Assembly (NCBI GenBank): GCA_024397935.1 | Contig: CP073743.1 | Coordinates: 992,001-1,056,000 of the forward strand | Direction of reading: 5' to 3' | Source: a bacterium SCSIO 12844 | Lineage (GTDB): Bacteria > Pseudomonadota > Gammaproteobacteria > Francisellales > Francisellaceae | DNA length: 64,000 nt | In this document: in pieces, positions 26,189 to 35,722 of the stretch | How the letters are laid out: each line of letters begins with the position of its first letter | How positions within the stretch are numbered: the stretch's first letter is position 1 | Notes under the pieces: generated by a model | Told to the model about the DNA's origin: nothing | Database searches by the model: none | What the model saw: the letters and a program-made list of their open reading frames with translations, nothing else | Program-made: the position numbers and the translations under genes

Positions 26189-26262
26189 TAGTAGCGATTA
26201 ATAATAATGCTATAAACATGCTTTAGTCATTTTGAATAAAATTTTTAAAAGAGATTATATAA

Positions 26263-29034
26263 ATGGATAAAAACTATCAGCCAAAAGCAATTGAAAAAAA
26301 GTGGTATGATCAATGGGAAAAAGAAGGTAATTTTCAAGCTGGAAAATCAGATGGTGTGACATACACCATTATGTTACCACCACCTAATGTAACAGGTACA
26401 TTACATATGGGGCATGGTTTTCAGCAAACATTGATGGATTTATTAATACGCTATCATCGTATGATGGGTGATGATGCATTATGGCAAGTTGGTACGGATC
26501 ATGCTGGTATTGCAACTCAGATGGTTGTTGAGCGTCAGTTAGCTCAAGAGGGTAAGAGTCGCCATGATTTAGGACGAGAAGCATTTATTGAGAAGATATG
26601 GCAGTGGAAAGCTCAATCAGGTAATCAAATTTCTAATCAAATGAAACGTATTGGTGCTTCAGCGGATTGGTCTCGACAGCGCTTTACCATGGATGAAGGC
26701 TTATCAGATGCAGTTAAAGAAGTATTTATTCGCTTATATGAAGAAGGGACAATCTATCGTGGTAAGCGTTTGGTTAACTGGGATCCTAAATTTTTAACAG
26801 CAATTTCTGATTTAGAAGTAATCTCTGAAGAAGAAGAAGGCTTTTTATGGCATATACGCTATCCATTGGTTAATGGTGAAGGTCATTTAACTGTTGCAAC
26901 AACGCGACCTGAAACCATGTTAGGTGATATGGCGATTGCCGTACACCCAGAAGATGAGCGCTATCAACATTTAGTTGGTCAAATGGTTGAGCTTCCTTTA
27001 TGTGATCGCCAAATTCCAATTATTGCGGATGACTATGTTGAAAAAGACTTTGGTACAGGCTGTGTGAAAATAACGCCAGCACATGATTTTAATGACTATG
27101 AAGTCGGTTTGCGTCACGATTTAAAATTATTTAATATTTTAACAAAAGACGCTAAAATTAATGAAAACGCACCGAAGGTATACCAAGGTCTTGGGCGTTT
27201 TGAAGCAAGAAAACGCATCGTTGAAGATTTAGAGGCAATCGATTTATTAGATCAAGTTAAAACACATGTATTAAAAGTACCAAGAGGTGATCGAAGTGGT
27301 GAAGTAATTGAGCCATTTTTAACTGATCAGTGGTTTATGAAAATGAATGAATTGGCTAAACCTGCAATCGATGTGGTTAAAAGTGGAAAAGTTAAATTTG
27401 TACCACAAAATTGGCAGAACACTTATTTTGAATGGATGAATAACATCCAAGATTGGTGTATATCACGTCAGCTATGGTGGGGGCATCAAATTCCAGCATG
27501 GTATGATAGCCAAGGTAACGTTTATGTCGCATCCAATGAAGAAGAGGTGCGTAAAAAATATGCAATTTCACCAGAAGAAATATTAACACAAGATAATGAT
27601 GTTTTAGATACTTGGTTTTCTTCAGCCCTTTGGCCTTTTTCAACGCTTGGTTGGCCAAACAAAACAGAAGACTTAAAGAAGTACTACCCTACAAATGTAT
27701 TAGTTAGTGGTTTTGATATTATTTTCTTTTGGATTGCCAGGATGGTTATGATGGGCTTGAAATTTATGGATGATGTACCATTTGATACGGTATATATTAC
27801 AGGCCTTATTCGTGATAGCGAAGGAAAAAAAATGTCAAAATCAAAAGGTAATGTGTTAGATCCAGTAGATTTGATTGATGGTATTGATTTAGATCAATTG
27901 GTTGAAAAACGTACCTTTGGTATGATGCAGCCGCAATTAAAAGCAAAAGTAGAAAAAGCAACAAGACGAGAATTTCCTGAAGGTATTGATGCCTATGGTA
28001 CAGATGCATTACGTTTTACATTTACAGCATTAGCATCAACTTCTCGAGATATTAATTTTAATGTCAACCGAATGGAAGGTTATCGTAATTTCTGTAACAA
28101 GCTTTGGAATGCCGCTCGTTTTGTTATGATGAATGTTGAGTCAAAAACCATTGCTAAGAAAAATACAGCAATGAAGCTGGGTATTTGTGAGCGATGGATT
28201 TGGCACAAGTTTAATGAAGTAGTAGCAGAAGCACATCGACATATTGCTCAGTACCGATTTGATCTATTAGCACAAGTTTTATATGAGTTTATTTGGAATC
28301 AATATTGTGATTGGTATGTTGAGTTAGCTAAAACAAGTTTAAATTCAGGTAATGTGGCGGAAAAAGATAGAGAATCTATACGATATACCTTGGTTTATAT
28401 TTTAGAGCAATCACTTCGCTTATTGCACCCTGTGATTCCTTTTATTACGGAAGAAATTTGGCAGCAGTTTAAGCCGTTAACAGAGATAGCATCTGGTAAT
28501 TTGACTCAACAGAAATACCCATGCTATCAAAATGAGTTAGTTGATGAGGATGCAGATAAAGTCATTCATTGGCTAAAACGTGTTGTTACTGAAATTCGAA
28601 CCATACGTGCACAAATGAATGTTAAACCATCAAAATCGATTTCATTAGTATTTAAAGGTGCTTCTGAAATGGATAAAGCTTATGCTGAGATTAATGAATA
28701 TTTAATTAAGTCATTAGCTAAAATTGACAATATTCACTTTGCTGAGACTGATGAAGAAATTGAGGCTTCTGCTTCAGGGTTAGTTGGTAAGCTCGAGTTA
28801 CATATCCCATTAGCGGGCTTAATTGATGTAAAGGCTGAAACGGATCGTTTGATGAATGAACGAGATAAAGTATTAAAAGAATTAGCAAGACTTAACGGTA
28901 AGTTATCCAATGAAAAGTTTATCGCTAATGCGCCTGAAATTGTCGTTGAAAAAGAAAAAGAAAAATTAAAATTAGCACAAATAAAACAAGAAAATATTGA
29001 TCAACAGTTAGAAAAATTAACCTCTCTAGCTTGA
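26263..29034 (+). CDS. valS: Valyl-tRNA synthetase
   Basis: A 923-residue class I synthetase charging tRNA-Val. The HIGH-type motif is PPPNVTGTLHMGHGF (about residue 39-53). The editing (CP1) domain shows TTRPETMLGDMAIAVHPED. The KMSKS loop is GKKMSKSKGNVLDP (about 525), and the C-terminal coiled coil is the Lys/Glu-rich region about 855-920. The length is typical (E. coli 951). AAAAGAGAT precedes the ATG. It follows holC by 74 bp. Confidence 0.98.
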   Translation: MDKNYQPKAIEKKWYDQWEKEGNFQAGKSDGVTYTIMLPPPNVTGTLHMGHGFQQTLMDLLIRYHRMMGDDALWQVGTDHAGIATQMVVERQLAQEGKSRHDLGREAFIEKIWQWKAQSGNQISNQMKRIGASADWSRQRFTMDEGLSDAVKEVFIRLYEEGTIYRGKRLVNWDPKFLTAISDLEVISEEEEGFLWHIRYPLVNGEGHLTVATTRPETMLGDMAIAVHPEDERYQHLVGQMVELPLCDRQIPIIADDYVEKDFGTGCVKITPAHDFNDYEVGLRHDLKLFNILTKDAKINENAPKVYQGLGRFEARKRIVEDLEAIDLLDQVKTHVLKVPRGDRSGEVIEPFLTDQWFMKMNELAKPAIDVVKSGKVKFVPQNWQNTYFEWMNNIQDWCISRQLWWGHQIPAWYDSQGNVYVASNEEEVRKKYAISPEEILTQDNDVLDTWFSSALWPFSTLGWPNKTEDLKKYYPTNVLVSGFDIIFFWIARMVMMGLKFMDDVPFDTVYITGLIRDSEGKKMSKSKGNVLDPVDLIDGIDLDQLVEKRTFGMMQPQLKAKVEKATRREFPEGIDAYGTDALRFTFTALASTSRDINFNVNRMEGYRNFCNKLWNAARFVMMNVESKTIAKKNTAMKLGICERWIWHKFNEVVAEAHRHIAQYRFDLLAQVLYEFIWNQYCDWYVELAKTSLNSGNVAEKDRESIRYTLVYILEQSLRLLHPVIPFITEEIWQQFKPLTEIASGNLTQQKYPCYQNELVDEDADKVIHWLKRVVTEIRTIRAQMNVKPSKSISLVFKGASEMDKAYAEINEYLIKSLAKIDNIHFAETDEEIEASASGLVGKLELHIPLAGLIDVKAETDRLMNERDKVLKELARLNGKLSNEKFIANAPEIVVEKEKEKLKLAQIKQENIDQQLEKLTSLA

Positions 29035-29055
29035 TTGAAATAGGGGAGATGATAC

Positions 29056-30087
29056 ATGTTAAAATCAGGTGAGTTTGATACTCGAGTCGATCTATCATGG
29101 CCTAAATCGAGAAAAGTTCATCCAGATGAAAGTGAAAAAGAACTTTATCGTAATAAGATTAAACAACTACTTAAAGAGAAAAATGCGGTTTTAATTGCGC
29201 ATTACTATGTTGATGGTGAAATTCAAAGATTAGCTGAAGAAACAGGTGGTCTTGTTGGTGATTCATTTGAAATGGCAAAATATGGTGCTAATCATAAGGC
29301 GGATATTTTAGTTGTTGCTGGTGTGCGCTTTATGGGTGAAAGTGCTAAGATTTTAGCACCTGAAAAAAAAGTTATTATGCCGTCATTAGACAGTGAATGT
29401 AGTCTGGATATTTCTTGTCGTCCAGATGAGTTTCAAGCTTTTATTGATCAGCATCCAGATCGGACGGTTGTCGTTTATGCAAATACATCTGCAGCCGTTA
29501 AGGCAAGTGCTGATTGGGTGGTTACATCAAGTATTGCACTAGATGTAATTGATTACCTTGACAGTGAAGGTAATAAAATTCTATGGGGGCCTGATAAGTA
29601 TTTAGGTAAGTATATTGCTAATCAAACAGGTGCTGATATGGTACTTTGGAATGGTGCTTGTATTGTGCATGATGAGTTTAGAGCAAATGCTTTAGCTGAT
29701 CTTAAAAAAGCACATCCTGATGCAGCAGTATTAGTTCATCCTGAATCTCCTGAAACTGTTGTAGCATTAGCTGATGTAGTTGGTTCAACGTCTCAGTTAT
29801 TAAATGCCTCTAAAACTTTGGATAATCCTGAGTTTATTGTTGCAACAGATCGTGGAATTTTCTATAAAATGATACAAGCAAATCCACATAAACGATTTAT
29901 TGAATCTCCAACTGCAGGCCATGGAGCAACTTGTAAAAGTTGTGCTCGATGCCCATGGATGGCACTAAATGGATTATTAAATCTAGCTTGCGCGTTAGAA
30001 AATGAAACAAATGAAATTGACGTTCCTGAAGAAATCCGCAAAAAAGCCTTAATATCTTTAGGGCGAATGGTGAATTTTAAGAAATAA
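29056..30087 (+). CDS. nadA: Quinolinate synthase
   Basis: A 343-residue [4Fe-4S] enzyme condensing iminoaspartate with dihydroxyacetone phosphate to quinolinate, a step of de novo NAD synthesis. Seen are [36 protein letters not shown], the cluster Cys in [26 protein letters not shown], and C-terminal [15 protein letters not shown]. The length and motifs are those of the E. coli-type enzyme. AGGGGAGATGATAC precedes the ATG. nadB is not in the window. Confidence 0.96.
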   Translation: MLKSGEFDTRVDLSWPKSRKVHPDESEKELYRNKIKQLLKEKNAVLIAHYYVDGEIQRLAEETGGLVGDSFEMAKYGANHKADILVVAGVRFMGESAKILAPEKKVIMPSLDSECSLDISCRPDEFQAFIDQHPDRTVVVYANTSAAVKASADWVVTSSIALDVIDYLDSEGNKILWGPDKYLGKYIANQTGADMVLWNGACIVHDEFRANALADLKKAHPDAAVLVHPESPETVVALADVVGSTSQLLNASKTLDNPEFIVATDRGIFYKMIQANPHKRFIESPTAGHGATCKSCARCPWMALNGLLNLACALENETNEIDVPEEIRKKALISLGRMVNFKK

Positions 30088-30131
30088 TATTAAATAGTTT
30101 CCTACTTTAAGTTTTATCTTAAGGGGTATTT

Positions 30132-30299
30132 ATGCTTGGGTTTATTGCAGAAAATATACGCTATTATTATGAGGTGACTAGTCAATTCTTTTCTATGCTA
30201 TTTCAAGAGCGTCAAAATGCAGCAAAAATAAATTTGCAAAGAATAAATAAGCCGCTAAATTTATTAGAAAGTAAGCAAAAAAAGCTCAATCGAAATTAG
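30132..30299 (+). CDS. Small protein (55 residues), unknown
   Basis: A short open frame with a strong ribosome site (AAGGGG, five bases before ATG 30132). It encodes 55 residues: an amphipathic N-terminal half (MLGFIAENIRYYYEVTSQFF) and a basic Lys/Asn/Gln-rich C-terminal half. There is no signal peptide or Cys motif. It ends 17 bp before the next gene in the same direction, so both may form a small operon behind nadA. I do not recognise it. Confidence 0.55.
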   Translation: MLGFIAENIRYYYEVTSQFFSMLFQERQNAAKINLQRINKPLNLLESKQKKLNRN

Positions 30300-30316
30300 A
30301 TAAAAAGAGTAGTCAT

Positions 30317-30805
30317 ATGACAGGGAAACATCTTAACTATAGTAAGTGTGCTAAGGAAGCCCAATTAGAAGCAAAAACCTTAGAAAACGTAACCGATGAA
30401 ATATCATCAAGTGTAACGCCTTTTATAAAAGCTTATCCACCACCTAAACGTAAAAAACATAACTGGGGTGAGAAAGATCAAGCTAAAAAAGTAAAGACAA
30501 CTAGTGTTGATGCTAAAGATTTTTTGGATGCTCAACAAAGGATAAAGCGAGAAGGTACTGTTGGCTCAAGGTCGCACTTAGGTGATGATATCTATGAGAT
30601 TCGTACTAAAAAAGGAAAGTCAACAGAAAGACTTTATTATGATAAACAAACGGGTAAATCCTATAGCAGTCGCCATGATAATATTAAGGAAGTTAAAAAG
30701 CGCTTAATAAATAGTCGTAAAGCGACGAATTTAGCATCTAACCCCTTTTATCAGCAACAGTCCAACCAAGAAAGTAATAAGGATACAAGCCACGTATATA
30801 AATAA
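30317..30805 (+). CDS. Hypothetical basic protein (162 residues)
   Basis: I do not recognise this 162-residue hydrophilic, Lys-rich protein. The N-terminal half has PYPPPKRKKHN-like basic/proline residues. The centre has a possible small fold, HLGDDIYEIRTKKGKSTERLYYD, that looks like beta-strands. The tail is Ser/Asn/Gln-rich. There is no signal peptide or membrane helix. AAAGAG lies upstream of ATG 30317. It converges with the frameshifted cupin gene, 6 bp between stops. A nucleic-acid-binding role would fit the charge but is a guess. Confidence 0.55.
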   Translation: MTGKHLNYSKCAKEAQLEAKTLENVTDEISSSVTPFIKAYPPPKRKKHNWGEKDQAKKVKTTSVDAKDFLDAQQRIKREGTVGSRSHLGDDIYEIRTKKGKSTERLYYDKQTGKSYSSRHDNIKEVKKRLINSRKATNLASNPFYQQQSNQESNKDTSHVYK

Positions 30806-30811
30806 ATTATA

Positions 30812-31281
30812 TTATTTTTTTCCTGCGGTGGCTGTTTGAATATTTTTTATATCAACAAGATTCCAGCCTGTTTGATTGTTACGGTATAAGCGCTTATTTA
30901 ATTTGGGATAATCACAAACATTCTGTTCATAGCGATTACCAACATTAAAGGAATATTACCTGTATTAATCATTGTATGTGCTTTTGATGCGTGTTTATAA
31001 CCGATAAAATCACCTTCAGCAATTTCATGCTTTTCATCTCCAATAATCACAATGCCACTACCTTCTAGTACATAAGTGCATTCATCTTCATGATAATGCA
31101 TGTGATATTCAGTTGACTCACATCCAGGTGGTACTTCAATAATATGAAAGCCAAAGCCAGTAATACCAACCAAATCTCCTAATGATTTATTAATTCTTTT
31201 AGCGTTAGGGTTTAAAAAATGTTGTTTATTTGTTCCATCTAATTGTTCAATTTCTGCTTTTTTAAGTAGGTGTCTATTCAT
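30812..31281 (-). pseudogene. Cupin-domain protein gene with a frameshift
   Basis: From ATG 31281 the first frame runs to a stop at 30898 (127 residues). It holds a single-domain cupin: GFHIIEVPPGCESTEYHMHYHEDECTYVLEGSGIVIIGDE supplies the His/Glu metal motif. The frame then ends in FVIIPN, unlike a cupin C-terminus. The neighbouring frame over 30812-30950 reads NVGNRYEQNVCDYP then KLNKRLYRNNQTGW then NLVDIKNI, which looks like the normal extension of this cupin subfamily. The total span is 470 bases (3n+2), so a one-base indel near 30941-30950 would rejoin them. It is either a recent pseudogene or a sequence error. The biochemical role of the family is not fixed. Confidence 0.7.
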
Positions 31282-31469
31282 AAATTTTCTCTAAAAGTTT
31301 AAGTGTATATCTTAAAAGGTTAATTGAATTAGTCTATAACTAGGTTAAATTAAAATCTATTAGGACTGTTAATAATAGATCAAGTAAATTTCCCTTATGG
31401 CCTTGGCTGCTTTTAGGTTATAATGTCGAATTAAATTTTTTTGATGTTGTAACGATGGAGATGGGCATC

Positions 31470-32219
31470 ATGGTTAAAGTGGCGAAAGATGAAAGTCGTC
31501 AAATAGCAAAACTAAAACAACTTTGGAAGCGATTTGGTAATCTTATTTTATGGATTATTGTTATTATTGCTGCGGCGTTTGCCATTTGGACTTATTGGCA
31601 AAAACAAAAAGAAGGTAAAATTTTAGAGGCTTCTGCTAAATACCTTCAGTTAGAAAATGATTTACAAAGTGGCTTAAAGGCTGACACGATTATTTCAGAA
31701 GCACATAATTTAATGCAGCAGTATCCAGATACAGTGTATGCAAAATTTAGTGGTTTATTAATTGCCAATGAATACGTTGGACAGAAGTTATACCAAGCTG
31801 CTGAAACTAATTTAGACTGGGTGATTTCTAATACAGATGAGCAGTCAATTAAAGCAGTAGCAACTTTGCGATTGGCACGTATTAAATTAGCAATAGGTAA
31901 TGCAAAGGATGCGATTAATATTATTAATCAAGCAAAATTACCCAATAGCTATCAAGTTTTAGCCAAAATGATTCAAGCACAAGCTTATATTCAGTTGGCA
32001 GATAAGAAAAATGCTCAAGTGAAACTCAATCAAGCAAAAGTATTGTTAGATAAAAGTGGAACTATGGCAAATCCTACAAATGACCTTTTGATCAAAGAGG
32101 CTAAAGATTATATTGATATGCAATTAAGTAATTTAAATCTCTTAATTAAAGAATCTAAAAATAATCAAGTTTTGGTTAAGAAAAACACAGATGATAGCTT
32201 AGATACAGTAAAAAAATAG
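31470..32219 (+). CDS. yfgM: Periplasmic chaperone-like TPR protein YfgM
   Basis: A 249-residue protein with one N-terminal membrane helix (about residues 23-43, NLILWIIVIIAAAFAIWTYW) and a large periplasmic part with TPR-like helices. It associates with the Sec translocon and PpiD in E. coli. I chose ATG 31470 because GGAG lies 9 bases upstream; ATG 31455 would add MEMGI. A -10-like TATAAT is at 31419-31424. The neighbour bamB follows in the same direction, the same yfgM-bamB order as in E. coli. Confidence 0.85.
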   Translation: MVKVAKDESRQIAKLKQLWKRFGNLILWIIVIIAAAFAIWTYWQKQKEGKILEASAKYLQLENDLQSGLKADTIISEAHNLMQQYPDTVYAKFSGLLIANEYVGQKLYQAAETNLDWVISNTDEQSIKAVATLRLARIKLAIGNAKDAINIINQAKLPNSYQVLAKMIQAQAYIQLADKKNAQVKLNQAKVLLDKSGTMANPTNDLLIKEAKDYIDMQLSNLNLLIKESKNNQVLVKKNTDDSLDTVKK

Positions 32220-32286
32220 ATATTTAAAATGTAATTGATATCAAAAATTTAAAATAATAGAAGTTTTTTATCCGCTAGGAGTAACG

Positions 32287-33447
32287 ATGCAAAAAGTATT
32301 TAAAAAAGTCTTATTAGCAAGTTTAAGTTTGGGGTTTGTGCTTGGTTTATCTGCGTGTGCTGATAAATCCAATATGATACCACCAAAGCCATTGGTTGAG
32401 TTTAAGCAAACGCAGTCATTGCAAAAATTATGGCGAGTTAATATTGGTGATGGGACTGATGATCAGTATTATATTTTTGCGCCTGTTTTATCAAAAGGAA
32501 TTGTTTATACAGTAAGTTCTGATGGAGAGGTCAATGCGATTAATGCCAATACAGGTAGACGCCTATGGGATGTTTCTGTACCTGAAACATTAGGTGCAAC
32601 ACCTGGTTTTGGTGATGATATGGTTTTTGTTGGTTCAGTCTCTGGCAAGCTGTATGCTTTGAGCCAGAAAGATGGTCGCATATTATGGAAAGTACAGTTA
32701 TCAAGCTCACTTTATGCGCAACCTGTTTATGATGATGGTATTGTAGTTGTTCATTTACATAATGGTGAAATTGTGGCTTATGATGCTAAAAATGGTAAAC
32801 TGATATGGAAACATTCTGCTAATTTACCTGAAATTATTTTAGTTGGTAATAGCGCCCCATTAATTGATGACGGTGTTGTTTATACTGGTTTGGATAATGG
32901 TGAAGTATGGGCAGTTGAGTTAAAAAGCGGTAAACGTTTATGGGAGAGACCAGTTGCATTACCAACTGGCGGTTCAATTGTAGCGCGTATGGTTGATATT
33001 GAAGGTGCGCCTTTGATTCAGAATAATGTTTTGTATGCTGCGACTTTCCAAGGTAGAGTGGCGGCAATTAACTTAGAAAATGCATCACTGGTTTGGTCAA
33101 AACCGATTTCAACTTATGTATCTTTAGCTATCTCAGATGATCAGCTATTCGCTTCAACTGATAAGGGTTATTTAAATGCTTATAATTTATCAAATGGGAC
33201 AGTTTTATGGAGTCAAAAAGACTTAGAAGGCAGACAAATATCAGCGCCTGCTGTTGTTAATGATCAATATGTTACAGTAGGTGACTTTGAAGGTTATTTG
33301 CATGTCTTTAATTTAAAAACAGGAAAATATGCTGCTAGGTATGATGTTGGTGGTGATGGTATACGTGCTGAGCCTGTAACGGTACTTAACCGTATTTATG
33401 TTCAGACAAATAGCGGTTATTTATATGCATTTAAACTAGGTAATTAA
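32287..33447 (+). CDS. bamB: Outer membrane assembly lipoprotein BamB
   Basis: A 386-residue lipoprotein of the BAM complex. The signal ends in a lipobox (LGLSAC, Cys23), so the mature protein is lipid-anchored to the outer membrane on the periplasmic side. The remainder is an eight-bladed PQQ-type propeller with repeated G-x-x-x-W motifs: NTGRRLWDV, KDGRILWKV, KNGKLIWKH, KSGKRLWER and so on. The length is like E. coli BamB (392). GGAGTAACG precedes the ATG. der, which follows in E. coli, is replaced by an MFS gene. Confidence 0.95.
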   Translation: MQKVFKKVLLASLSLGFVLGLSACADKSNMIPPKPLVEFKQTQSLQKLWRVNIGDGTDDQYYIFAPVLSKGIVYTVSSDGEVNAINANTGRRLWDVSVPETLGATPGFGDDMVFVGSVSGKLYALSQKDGRILWKVQLSSSLYAQPVYDDGIVVVHLHNGEIVAYDAKNGKLIWKHSANLPEIILVGNSAPLIDDGVVYTGLDNGEVWAVELKSGKRLWERPVALPTGGSIVARMVDIEGAPLIQNNVLYAATFQGRVAAINLENASLVWSKPISTYVSLAISDDQLFASTDKGYLNAYNLSNGTVLWSQKDLEGRQISAPAVVNDQYVTVGDFEGYLHVFNLKTGKYAARYDVGGDGIRAEPVTVLNRIYVQTNSGYLYAFKLGN

Positions 33448-33457
33448 AAGGTTATTG

Positions 33458-34690
33458 ATGACGGATAATCAAAAAAAAGTAACGTATGTATCACTTTATA
33501 TTTTGGTGTTAATCTGCTCGATTGGGCCATTTGGTGATACTTTATATACGCCTTCATTACCTGAAATTGCGCATGCTTTAAATACTCAGTATAGTTGGGT
33601 TCAATTAACGGTAACTTCTTATTTATTTGGTTATGCAGTTGGTCAGCTATTATATGGGCCAGTTTCAGATCGCTTTGGTAGACGTCCTGTTATGCTGTTT
33701 GGGGCTTTGTGCTTTGCAATTGGTTCTTTAGTATGTTTGATGAGTTCCTCTATCTGGCCATTAATATTTGGGCGGATATTTCAAGGCTTTGGCGCTTGTG
33801 CAGGTGCTGTATTATCAGTTGTAGCAATTCGTGATGTTTATGAATATAAAGAGCGAAATAAGCGCTATGCACAACTGAATTTAGCATTTTCAATTGCACC
33901 AGGATTAGGGCCAATTGTCGGAAGCTTTACAGCACATTTTTTCCCATGGTGGGTTAATTTTGTTATTTTATTTGTTTTATCACTTTGGATGTTAATTGCG
34001 GTTATTTTTCAGTTTCCAGAGACCATTCCAAAGAAAAATCTACAAGCTATTTATCCTAAACGTTTGGTTCTAAACTATTTGGCATTATTTAAACAACCAG
34101 GTTATTTGATATTTCTACTTATCTTAGGTTTAACTGTAGCAATGATATATACATGCTTAGTTGAGGCTCCAAGCATTGTTATTACTTTATTAAAATTACA
34201 ATATCGTTGGTTTTTAATCATTGCTGTAGGTATTGTATTTGCTTTTGTATTAGGTTCAATCACAACGGCATTATTAAATAATCGTCTTTCAAGCTATGGT
34301 ATTATAATTTCTGGTCTTGTGATTATGCTATTAGGATCATTATTATTTTTATTATTGATCTTAATGAAATATATTAATATTTATAGTTTGCTCATTCCTA
34401 CAATTGTCGTTTTTTATGGTGTGGCATTTGTTATTCCTGTTGCAATGAATTTAGCCTTACTACCGTTTGGCCATATTACAGGTTCGGCAACAGCTATGAT
34501 GGGATGCTTTCAAATGGGTTTTGCTGCTTTAGCAACTGCTGCTGTTACATTTATTCCTTTTCATCCCGTTTTAACATTACCGATTGCATTTTCAGTGCTT
34601 TCTTTAGTGGCATTAATATTATTTATTTCTTATTTATTGCTTATTGGTGAGTCCGGGCGTCGTCATTATTTACATACACGTAATAATTAA
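33458..34690 (+). CDS. Bcr/CflA-type MFS efflux transporter
   Basis: A 410-residue 12-helix transporter. DTLYTPSLPEIAHALNTQYSWVQLTVTSYLFGYAVGQLLYGPVSDRFGRRP is the Bcr/CflA (DHA1) opening with the motif-A loop G-P-x-S-D-R-x-G-R-R-P, and GRIFQGFGACAGAVLSVVAIRD is motif B. This family exports bicyclomycin, chloramphenicol-like drugs or cysteine; the substrate here is open. ATG 33458 has AAAAGG 6 bases upstream; a TTG three bases earlier is less likely. It follows bamB by 10 bp. Confidence 0.88.
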   Translation: MTDNQKKVTYVSLYILVLICSIGPFGDTLYTPSLPEIAHALNTQYSWVQLTVTSYLFGYAVGQLLYGPVSDRFGRRPVMLFGALCFAIGSLVCLMSSSIWPLIFGRIFQGFGACAGAVLSVVAIRDVYEYKERNKRYAQLNLAFSIAPGLGPIVGSFTAHFFPWWVNFVILFVLSLWMLIAVIFQFPETIPKKNLQAIYPKRLVLNYLALFKQPGYLIFLLILGLTVAMIYTCLVEAPSIVITLLKLQYRWFLIIAVGIVFAFVLGSITTALLNNRLSSYGIIISGLVIMLLGSLLFLLLILMKYINIYSLLIPTIVVFYGVAFVIPVAMNLALLPFGHITGSATAMMGCFQMGFAALATAAVTFIPFHPVLTLPIAFSVLSLVALILFISYLLLIGESGRRHYLHTRNN

Positions 34691-34746
34691 GTTATGCTTA
34701 AAAACTAGTTTAGTTGATGTATTAAGCTTAATAATTAGGATGATTT

Positions 34747-35628
34747 ATGTCTGAAGCTAAAAGTGCGGCATTACTTATTGAAACACTATTAAATTTACTC
34801 GATGTAAAATTAGAGAGTAATCAATATTTAGGTAATGTCAAATCAGTTGGCAGTGGTCGTTTATATGGTGGCATGGTAATGGCTCAAGCACTAAATGCAG
34901 CCAAATATAGCATTGAAGATACTAATTTTGAATTACACTCCTATCATTGTTATTTTATTCGCCCAGGCTTGGAAAGAGAGCCTGTAGAATATCAAATTAT
35001 CAATAAACGAGATGGCAATTTTTTTAGTAATCGTAGTGTTGAAGCATATCAGAATGAACGTTTAATATTTTCTTTATCTGCATCGTTTCATAAAACTGAA
35101 GATATGCCAGAGTATGTAACGCGTATAAAAATCCCACAAAGGGATGAGAAACTTGAACCCTGGCAAGTAATTGGACTTCGATATGCCGAACGTATTCCAA
35201 AAGAAGCACATACATTTTTTCATAGGAAATGGCCTTTTGAAATTTATCCTGTTAATGGTGATCGACTGTTTTCATTAAATAGTGAATCAGCAAAACAAAG
35301 TTTTTGGCTAAAACTAATTGATGATATTACATTAGATGACCATCAACATAAGTTATTATTCAGTTATGTATCTGACTTAATGTTATTACAAATTGCAGGT
35401 TTACCAACAGACTTTAAACTTTGGCAAAGAAAAGCAATGTATTCAAGTTTAGATCAATGTATTTGGTTTCATCGCAATATTGATGTAACCCAATGGCTTT
35501 ATTTTGATATTGAAAGTTCATCGTATCATGATGCACGCGGATTTGTAATTGGTAAGTTATATAATGAGTCAGGTACACCACTTGCAACGGTAACACAAGA
35601 AGGTCTAATTCGGTCATTTTTAATGTAG
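34747..35628 (+). CDS. tesB: Acyl-CoA thioesterase II
   Basis: A 293-residue double hot-dog thioesterase releasing free fatty acid and CoA. The N-terminal half has GRLYGGMVMAQALNAAKYSIE and LHSYHCYFIRPGLEREPVEYQI; the second hot dog has YSSLDQCIWFHRNIDVTQWLYFDIESSSYHDARGF, a TesB hallmark. The length equals E. coli TesB (286) within a few residues. AGGATGATTT precedes the ATG. It stands between the MFS gene and gdhB without overlap. Confidence 0.93.
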   Translation: MSEAKSAALLIETLLNLLDVKLESNQYLGNVKSVGSGRLYGGMVMAQALNAAKYSIEDTNFELHSYHCYFIRPGLEREPVEYQIINKRDGNFFSNRSVEAYQNERLIFSLSASFHKTEDMPEYVTRIKIPQRDEKLEPWQVIGLRYAERIPKEAHTFFHRKWPFEIYPVNGDRLFSLNSESAKQSFWLKLIDDITLDDHQHKLLFSYVSDLMLLQIAGLPTDFKLWQRKAMYSSLDQCIWFHRNIDVTQWLYFDIESSSYHDARGFVIGKLYNESGTPLATVTQEGLIRSFLM

Positions 35629-35722
35629 AGTTACAACAATAACAACTAGTACTTGATTATCATATACAGACAGGCGTATGATACTGTGAGCTTATAAAAA
35701 AACAATGATAGAAAGGTGAAAT

